A DNA stretch of 10,954 nucleotides, taken from positions 1 through 10,954 of the forward strand of contig CAJAFD010000489.1 in the NCBI GenBank assembly GCA_903938935.1, read 5' to 3'. This DNA comes from an uncultured Opitutia bacterium. GTDB lineage: Bacteria > Verrucomicrobiota > Verrucomicrobiia > Opitutales > Opitutaceae. Below, piece after piece: positions 6,456 through 10,954 of the stretch (position 1 is its first letter; the number at the start of each line of letters is the position of its first letter). A program made the position numbers and the translations under genes. The notes beneath the pieces are model-generated. The model was not told the DNA's origin and searched no databases. It worked only from the letters and a program-made list of their open reading frames with translations.

Positions 6456-8399
6456 TTGAAAAGTAAATCTGCCTCCTCCTGGTCCGCCGCCAAGTCCGAA
6501 GAACTCTATGGGTTCAAGCGCTGGGGCTCCGGCCACCTCTCTGTTGATGATGCCGGCTTCCTGAACGTCCAGCCGCTCGCCGACGGCCGCGGTATTCGCG
6601 CTTTGGATGTGATTAACGAGGCTGTCGGCATGGGCCGCAAGGCCCCGCTGGTGATCCGTTTCCAAGATCTCCTGCGCCATCGCGTCGCTCAGCTCAACGG
6701 CGTCTTCAACAAAGCCATCAAACAAGAGGGCTACAAAGGCAGCTACCGCGGCGTATTCCCGATCAAGGTCAACCAACTGCGCGAAGTCGTCGACGAGATC
6801 GTCGCCGCCGGCAAAGATTTTAATTACGGCCTCGAAGCCGGCTCCAAGCCTGAGCTGATGATCGCCATCGCGATGCACGAAGGCGCCAACCGCCTCATCA
6901 TCTGCAACGGCTACAAGGATCACGATTACATCCGCCTCGCGCTCCTCGCCCGCAAACTCGGCAAGAAAATCATCCTCGTCGTCGAGCAGCTCTCCGAAAT
7001 CGACGACATCATCAAAATCTCCGAGGAAGTTGGCGTGAAGCCCATGATCGGTTTCCGCGCCAAACTCCAGACGCGCGGCGAAGGCAAATGGGCCATGTCC
7101 ACCGGCGACAACGCCAAGTTCGGCCTCAACACGGCCGAAATTCTCTTCGCGTGCGAAAAACTCCGCGAAGCCAAACTCGAGTCCTGCCTGCGCCTCGTCC
7201 ATTTTCATATCGGCTCGCAGGTCCCCAACATCATCACGATCAAGAACGCCGTCATTGAGGCCACGCGCTTCTATTGCCAACTCGCGAAGATGGGCTTCCC
7301 GATGGGTTACCTCGATGTCGGCGGCGGTCTCGGCGTCGACTACGACGGCTCCCGCACAAACTTCGAGAGCTCGATGAACTACTCGATGGAAGAATACGCC
7401 CGCGACGTCGTCTTCAACATCCGCGAGATTTGCACCGCCTCGCGCGTCGCTGTGCCCGACATCGTGAGCGAATCCGGCCGCGCCATCGTAGCCCCGCACT
7501 CGCTCCTCGTCGTCGAAGTCTTCGAGCGCATCAACAAACGCGAATCGCTCGGCCAACAGCACCAACCCAAGGTCAAAAACAAAGTCGTCGAAGACCTTGA
7601 AGTCATGTTGAAAAACAAGACCAAGCTCGGTCGCCTCGAACGTTTTCACGACGCCACGCAGAAAAAGGAAGAAGCGCTATCGCTCTTCAATCTCGGTTAC
7701 CTCGACCTCGAAAACCGCGCCGCCGCCGAATCCTTGTTTTGGCAAATCTGCGAACAGATCGCCAAAGAAGGCCAGAAAGCCGGCTATCAACCCGAGGAAC
7801 TCCACGATCTCAACAAGCTCCTCGCCGACCAATACGTCTGCAATTTCTCGGTCTTCCAATCGCTTCTCGATCACTGGGCGCTCAAGCAACTTTTCCCCGT
7901 CGCCCCACTCCATCGCCTCAACGAAAAGCCCACGGTCAACGCCATCCTCGCCGACATCACGTGCGACTCCGACGGCAAGATCAGCAGCTTCATCGATCTG
8001 CAGGACACCAAGGACTACATCACGCTCCACCCGCTCAACGGGAAACCTTACTACCTCGGTGTGTTTCTCACCGGCGCCTATCAGGACATCATGGGCGACC
8101 TCCACAACCTCTTCGGCCGCGTCAACGAGGTCCACGTCTTCCTCGAAGACGATGAACCCAACGGCTTCTACATCGAAGAAGCGTTGAGCGGCAGCCGCAT
8201 CGCCGACGTCCTCGAAGGCGTCCAATACCAGCAGGAAGAACTCTGCCGCAAGATGAAGGCGCAGATCGATCTCGCGACGAAGAAAGACATCGTAAAACCG
8301 CGCGAAGGCGTCCGCCTCCTCGAACTCTACGAAAGCCAGATGCTCAACAAGACCTACTTGAACATCGAGGCCAAGACCGGCCGAAAAAAGAAGGCGTAA
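6456..8399 (+). CDS. speA: Biosynthetic arginine decarboxylase SpeA (TTG start)
   Basis: PLP-dependent arginine decarboxylase of fold III, which turns arginine into agmatine and CO2, the first step of the agmatine route to putrescine. The PLP lysine is in FPIKVNQ (Lys104). Further family motifs are GLEAGSKPELM (125-135), VHFHIGSQ (248-255) and the phosphate-binding DVGGGLGVDYDG (287-298). The C-terminal barrel has the catalytic-cysteine motif ITCDSDG (Cys503) and GAYQDIMGDLHNLFG (540-554). The 647 residues compare with about 658 in E. coli SpeA, and similarity runs along the whole length. No ATG lies early in the frame; the first plausible start is TTG 6456-6458. No Shine-Dalgarno precedes it, and instead there is an anti-SD-like CACCTCC at 6437-6443. 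The lysine-rich C-terminus (KTGRKKKA) is a minor oddity. A strong terminator follows. Codons are strongly C-ending, which produces long antisense open frames. Confidence 0.96.
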   Translation: MKSKSASSWSAAKSEELYGFKRWGSGHLSVDDAGFLNVQPLADGRGIRALDVINEAVGMGRKAPLVIRFQDLLRHRVAQLNGVFNKAIKQEGYKGSYRGVFPIKVNQLREVVDEIVAAGKDFNYGLEAGSKPELMIAIAMHEGANRLIICNGYKDHDYIRLALLARKLGKKIILVVEQLSEIDDIIKISEEVGVKPMIGFRAKLQTRGEGKWAMSTGDNAKFGLNTAEILFACEKLREAKLESCLRLVHFHIGSQVPNIITIKNAVIEATRFYCQLAKMGFPMGYLDVGGGLGVDYDGSRTNFESSMNYSMEEYARDVVFNIREICTASRVAVPDIVSESGRAIVAPHSLLVVEVFERINKRESLGQQHQPKVKNKVVEDLEVMLKNKTKLGRLERFHDATQKKEEALSLFNLGYLDLENRAAAESLFWQICEQIAKEGQKAGYQPEELHDLNKLLADQYVCNFSVFQSLLDHWALKQLFPVAPLHRLNEKPTVNAILADITCDSDGKISSFIDLQDTKDYITLHPLNGKPYYLGVFLTGAYQDIMGDLHNLFGRVNEVHVFLEDDEPNGFYIEEALSGSRIADVLEGVQYQQEELCRKMKAQIDLATKKDIVKPREGVRLLELYESQMLNKTYLNIEAKTGRKKKA

Positions 8400-8421
8400 C
8401 GCCCTCGACCGATCGAAAGCA

Positions 8422-8459
8422 AAAACGGCGCCCCGGAATAACACCGGTGGCGCCGTTTT
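8422..8459. terminator. Bidirectional intrinsic terminator between speA and the yqeY-like gene
   Basis: aaaacggcgcc (8422-8432) and ggcgccgtttt (8449-8459) form a perfect 11-bp stem, with a small ccgg/ccgg pairing possible in the loop. On the + strand the stem ends in TTTT followed by aattttt. On the - strand it ends in TTTTT. It lies 22 bases after the speA stop and 28 bases beyond the stop of the convergent gene, so it can serve both. Confidence 0.9.
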
Positions 8460-8487
8460 AATTTTTAAGTGTGCAGCTAGCTTCTAG

Positions 8488-8937
8488 TCAGACCAGTTTT
8501 GACTGAACGAGTTTGCTGACCGCGCCGAAGTCGATGAGCGCCGCATCGGGATGCGCTTTGAGCGCGCCAATGACTTTGCCCATTTCTTTCTTCGTGGTCG
8601 CACCCGTGCTCGCAATCGCCTCTGCGATCAAGACGTCGAGCTTGGCGGCGTCGAGACCGGCGGGGAGATATTTCTGGAGAATCTTGATCTCAATCTCGTT
8701 GGTGGCGACGAGATCGGCGCGACCGCCTTTAGCGAACTCGAGATTGGCGTCGGTGAGATTTTTGACCGCCTTGCGCAGAGTCGCGAGCGAGAGCACGTCA
8801 TCAATTTCTTTGTTTCCGTCCATGGCCGCGCGCTTGATCGCGGCATCGGCGGTACGCAGCGCCGTCGTGGTGACGCTGTCGCGGGCTTTCATGGCAACAA
8901 TGATGTCGGCACGGAGGGTTTCGTAGATGGAAGACAT
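8488..8937 (-). CDS. GatB/YqeY domain-containing protein
   Basis: A 149-residue cytosolic protein of the GatB/YqeY family, the alpha-helical domain also found at the C-terminus of GatB in the tRNA amidotransferase, where it contacts tRNA. The role of stand-alone YqeY proteins is not settled. Visible features are the N-terminal helix with KARDSVTTTALRTADAAIK (17-35) and the motif GGRADLVATNEIEIKILQKYLP (71-92). Next come a helix 'LDVLIAEAIASTGATTKKEMGKVIGAL' type segment (100-126) and a C-terminal SKLVQSKL (141-148). The usual GRADG before the last helix is replaced by HPDAALIDFG. I chose ATG 8935-8937 because similarity starts exactly there. An in-frame extension to 9150 adds 71 residues that overlap the divergent DUF2237 gene and resemble nothing. 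No ribosome binding site is evident. It shares its terminator with speA. Confidence 0.92.
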   Translation of the reverse strand: MSSIYETLRADIIVAMKARDSVTTTALRTADAAIKRAAMDGNKEIDDVLSLATLRKAVKNLTDANLEFAKGGRADLVATNEIEIKILQKYLPAGLDAAKLDVLIAEAIASTGATTKKEMGKVIGALKAHPDAALIDFGAVSKLVQSKLV

Positions 8938-9027
8938 GCGAACAGCGTGGCGCGCAGCGGGACCTTGTCGAGACGGCAACCGAGCCGCGGTCTTGCACCT
9001 GGTTGCGACGACGACACCTTGATTCCT

Positions 9028-9399
9028 GTGCATCCTCAGCCTTCGCTCAACGTCCTCGGCGGTCCCCTCAAACCTTGCTCGCTCCATCCGCTGACCGGTT
9101 TTTTCCGTAATGGCCAGTGCGACACGTGCGCGGAGGATCACGGCTGCCACACGGTGTGCGTGGAAGTCACCGCGGCGTTTCTCGCCTACAGCCGTGCCGC
9201 GGGCAACGATCTCTCCACGCCGCGGCCCGAGTATGATTTCCCTGGGTTGCTACCCGGCGATCGTTGGTGCATCTGCGCCGCGCGCTGGCAAGAAGCGCTC
9301 GACGCCGGCGTGGCGGCGCCGGTGGCGCTCGCGTCGACGCATTTCCGCTCGCTCGAAGTCGTGCCTTTGTCCCTGCTCCAACAGCACGCCACCGCATGA
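9028..9399 (+). CDS. DUF2237 family protein
   Basis: A small soluble protein of the DUF2237 family, function unknown. From GTG 9028 it has 123 residues, typical for the family. Conserved phrases run through it: NVLGGPLKPCSLHPLTGFFR (8-27), HTVCVEV (41-47), GNDLSTPRPEYDFPGLLPGDRWCICAARW (59-87) and the C-terminal THFRSLEVVPL (104-114). The invariant-looking Cys17, Cys44, Cys81 and Cys83 and several buried aromatics suggest a metal- or redox-sensitive fold, but that is inference. There is no ATG upstream in frame. TTG 9019 is an alternative start, and neither has a ribosome binding site. The stop TGA overlaps the ATG of the next gene (ATGA at 9396-9399), so the two are probably translated together. 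The gene diverges from the yqeY-like gene across 90 bp. Confidence 0.9.
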   Translation: MHPQPSLNVLGGPLKPCSLHPLTGFFRNGQCDTCAEDHGCHTVCVEVTAAFLAYSRAAGNDLSTPRPEYDFPGLLPGDRWCICAARWQEALDAGVAAPVALASTHFRSLEVVPLSLLQQHATA

Positions 9400-9629
9400 A
9401 CGAAACCCGCCCGCCCTCCAACGACCCGCTCCACGGCGTCACCCTTGAAGCGCTCCTCACCGAGCTCGTGGCCCGGCATGGTTGGGAAGAACTGGGCCGC
9501 CGCATCGACGTGCGTTGTTTCAACTACGACCCGAGCATCACTTCTAGTCTCAAGTTTCTGCGCAAAACCCCGTGGGCGCGCCAGAAAGTCGAAGAACTAT
9601 ATCTGCGCGGCCTCGGCGGGCGCGGTTAA
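9396..9629 (+). CDS. VF530 family (DUF2132) small protein
   Basis: A 77-residue protein of the VF530/DUF2132 family, a compact helical domain described as possibly nucleic-acid binding from its structure; the function is unknown. The family signature spans nearly the whole chain: DPLHGVTLEALLTELV (10-25), HGWEELGRRIDVRCFNYDPSI (28-48) and the very conserved SLKFLRKTPWARQKVEELYL (51-70). The basic helix around RKTPWARQK would suit nucleic acid contact. The ATG at 9396 overlaps the DUF2237 stop by ATGA, a translational-coupling arrangement. The frame is open further upstream, but that overlaps DUF2237 and has no similarity. The gene ends 15 bp before the stop of the convergent CLC gene, leaving no room for a separate terminator. 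Confidence 0.92.
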   Translation: MNETRPPSNDPLHGVTLEALLTELVARHGWEELGRRIDVRCFNYDPSITSSLKFLRKTPWARQKVEELYLRGLGGRG

Positions 9630-9644
9630 TTAGATTGCCGCGGC

Positions 9645-10954
9645 TCAAACCACGAGGGGCTTTTTGCGCATCTCGACCAGGGCGAGTAACAAATCGCCCT
9701 TGGACAAACTCCCGAGCAATTTACCGCTCGGATCAACCACCGGTAGGCGCTCCGCTTCAAAATTCAAGAAGTGCCCGAGCGCCTCGCTCAACGTCGATTC
9801 GGGGCCCACGCGCGGAAACTCTTCCCGCAAAATGTCGTTCGCGATCACGAGTTCGGCGAGCTCGGGTTCACCGAGGTAAGGTTTGATATCGTGCAGCGAG
9901 ACCGCGCCGAGAAACCGCTGCTGCTCATCGGTCACGTAGAGGTTATTCACCCGCGTCGCCAGAAACATCCGCGCGATCTCAGCAAAGTGGGCGTGGCGAC
10001 TCAGCGTGGGTGGCTTGCTCTTCATCAATTCGGCCACCTGCCCGCGGCCAAACCCCGCATCGCCGATTTTCTCCGCCGCCTTCGTTTTCAAAACCTCACT
10101 ATAAAGCGAACGCCCATCGAGCCCCTTCGCCGTGTAATAAGCCACCACACTGCATAACATCAAAGGCAGGATGATATCGTAGCTCAACGTCATCTCGAAA
10201 AGCATGATCACCGCCATCACCGGAGCGTGACTCACCGCCGAGAGAAAAGCCCCCATCCCAACCAACGCAAACGCCCGCGGATCCACCGCCCCACCCGGCC
10301 AGATCGTGTGCACCGCCTGCCCAAAAAGAAATCCCGCCCCTGCCCCCATAAACAACGACGGCGTGAACACACCGCCCGGAGCGCCCGAGCCAAACGAGGA
10401 CGCGGTGGCCAGCCACTTACAAGCGACAAAGAGCAACAACGTCGTCCACAACACCTGCCCCTTGAGAATGGTGACGACTACCGAGTAACCGTTGCCACAC
10501 ACCTCAGGCACCTGGATCGCCAACGCGCCGACGATCAATCCGCCCAGCGTCATGCGCGCCACCAACGGCAGCTTTGTCGCGATGAAAATTTTCTCGGCGT
10601 GTTTCAACGAACGCAGAAACCACGGGGCCAGTATGCCCGCGATCACCCCTAAGGCGATGTAAGCTGGCATCTCCAACGGCGACCCTAAGCGAAACTCCGG
10701 CACCTTATAAAGCTGCGCCTCACTCGTGAGCACGCGGACCGTCATCGCCGCCACCACCGCAGAAACCGCCAACGGCCCCAAACTCTCCATCGCGATCGTG
10801 CCGAGAATAATTTCCGCGACGAAAAACGATCCCGCAATCGGCGCATTATAAGCCGAAGCGATCCCGGCCGACGCGCCGCACGCCACCATGAGGCGCAATT
10901 GTGGCGGGGTAAATTGCCGCCAGCGCCCAATGAACGACGCCATCACCGCCGCCA
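9645..10954 (-). CDS. CLC-family chloride channel/transporter with C-terminal CBS pair (5' end missing)
   Basis: About 436 C-terminal residues are visible; the frame runs off the window edge, so the true start is outside and GTG 10946 and ATG 10943 are internal. CLC proteins are dimeric inner-membrane Cl- channels or Cl-/H+ antiporters. Hallmarks are ACGASAGIASAYNAPIAGSFF (from about 10884 downward), then the chloride-site motif GSGAPGGVFTPSLF (near 10385-10350) and EMTLSYDIILPLML in the late helices. The pore tyrosine in GRSLYSEVL (Tyr codon 10101-10103) is present. Two CBS motifs follow, around VAELMKSKPPTLSRHAHF and EFPRVGPESTLSEALGHF; such pairs often sense nucleotides. The external gating glutamate (GREGP segment) lies upstream and cannot be checked. 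The glutamate pair usual after NAPLAG is here Glu-Ile, so the position of the proton glutamate of CLC-ec1 is isoleucine. Confidence 0.94.
   Translation of the reverse strand, partial: AAVMASFIGRWRQFTPPQLRLMVACGASAGIASAYNAPIAGSFFVAEIILGTIAMESLGPLAVSAVVAAMTVRVLTSEAQLYKVPEFRLGSPLEMPAYIALGVIAGILAPWFLRSLKHAEKIFIATKLPLVARMTLGGLIVGALAIQVPEVCGNGYSVVVTILKGQVLWTTLLLFVACKWLATASSFGSGAPGGVFTPSLFMGAGAGFLFGQAVHTIWPGGAVDPRAFALVGMGAFLSAVSHAPVMAVIMLFEMTLSYDIILPLMLCSVVAYYTAKGLDGRSLYSEVLKTKAAEKIGDAGFGRGQVAELMKSKPPTLSRHAHFAEIARMFLATRVNNLYVTDEQQRFLGAVSLHDIKPYLGEPELAELVIANDILREEFPRVGPESTLSEALGHFLNFEAERLPVVDPSGKLLGSLSKGDLLLALVEMRKKPLVV

Noticed and set aside
6363..7649. A 428-codon minus-strand open frame antisense to speA, and a second at 7677-8444
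   Set aside because: Both are rich in Asp, Glu, Val, Ala and Phe with no family resemblance, as expected when the complement of C-ending codons in speA happens to lack stops. speA on the plus strand matches its family along its whole length.
1265..8399. Functional link between tRNA-Arg and arginine decarboxylase in one window
   Set aside because: They are about 5 kb apart, in opposite orientation, with unrelated genes between. Nothing in the sequence ties them together.
8551..9027. Long N-terminal extension of the DUF2237 frame
   Set aside because: It is antisense to the yqeY-like gene, and family similarity begins only after about 9049.
8938..9150. 71-residue N-terminal extension of the GatB/YqeY protein
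   Set aside because: It runs antisense over the start of the DUF2237 gene and has no similarity to the family, which begins at Met 8937.

Overview
The window looks like a chromosomal, mostly housekeeping segment of a GC-rich Gram-negative bacterium. The best guess is Verrucomicrobiota, perhaps Opitutaceae. The grounds are a TonB-dependent receptor (so an outer membrane), a single-chain SecDF next to yajC, C-ending codons in several genes, and weak or absent Shine-Dalgarno sequences at most starts. This placement is inference from gene content and style; no rRNA or other phylogenetic marker is present.

Layout. Positions 1-549 (+) are the 3' end of a TonB-dependent receptor gene, followed by a GC-rich hairpin. 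Positions 550-1264 hold no gene I can recognise, but contain several hairpins and an 11-base copy of the neighbouring tRNA's T-arm. A tRNA-Arg(ACG) lies at 1265-1341 (-). Two hairpins (1419-1514) separate it from recJ (1516-3240, -). Upstream of recJ are secDF (3349-5904, -) and yajC (6004-6366, -). The order yajC-secDF-recJ on one strand suggests one transcription unit for membrane protein export plus a DNA repair exonuclease. A REP/BIME-like inverted pair of stem-loops (3257-3339) sits between secDF and recJ.

The yajC operon and speA (6456-8399, +) diverge from about 90 bp in which two plausible promoters share one TATA core. speA encodes biosynthetic arginine decarboxylase. It ends at a strong bidirectional terminator (8422-8459) shared with the convergent gatB/yqeY-domain gene (8488-8937, -). 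Diverging from that gene is a pair joined by an ATGA overlap: a DUF2237 protein (9028-9399, +) and a VF530/DUF2132 small protein (9396-9629, +). The window ends inside a convergent CLC-family chloride channel or transporter gene with C-terminal CBS domains (9645-10954, -, 5' end missing).

I see no CRISPR array, intact insertion sequence, prophage or defence system. The points most worth a second look are the unexplained 0.7 kb region beside the tRNA, the coupled DUF2237/VF530 pair, and the CLC protein in which the usual intracellular proton glutamate is replaced by isoleucine.
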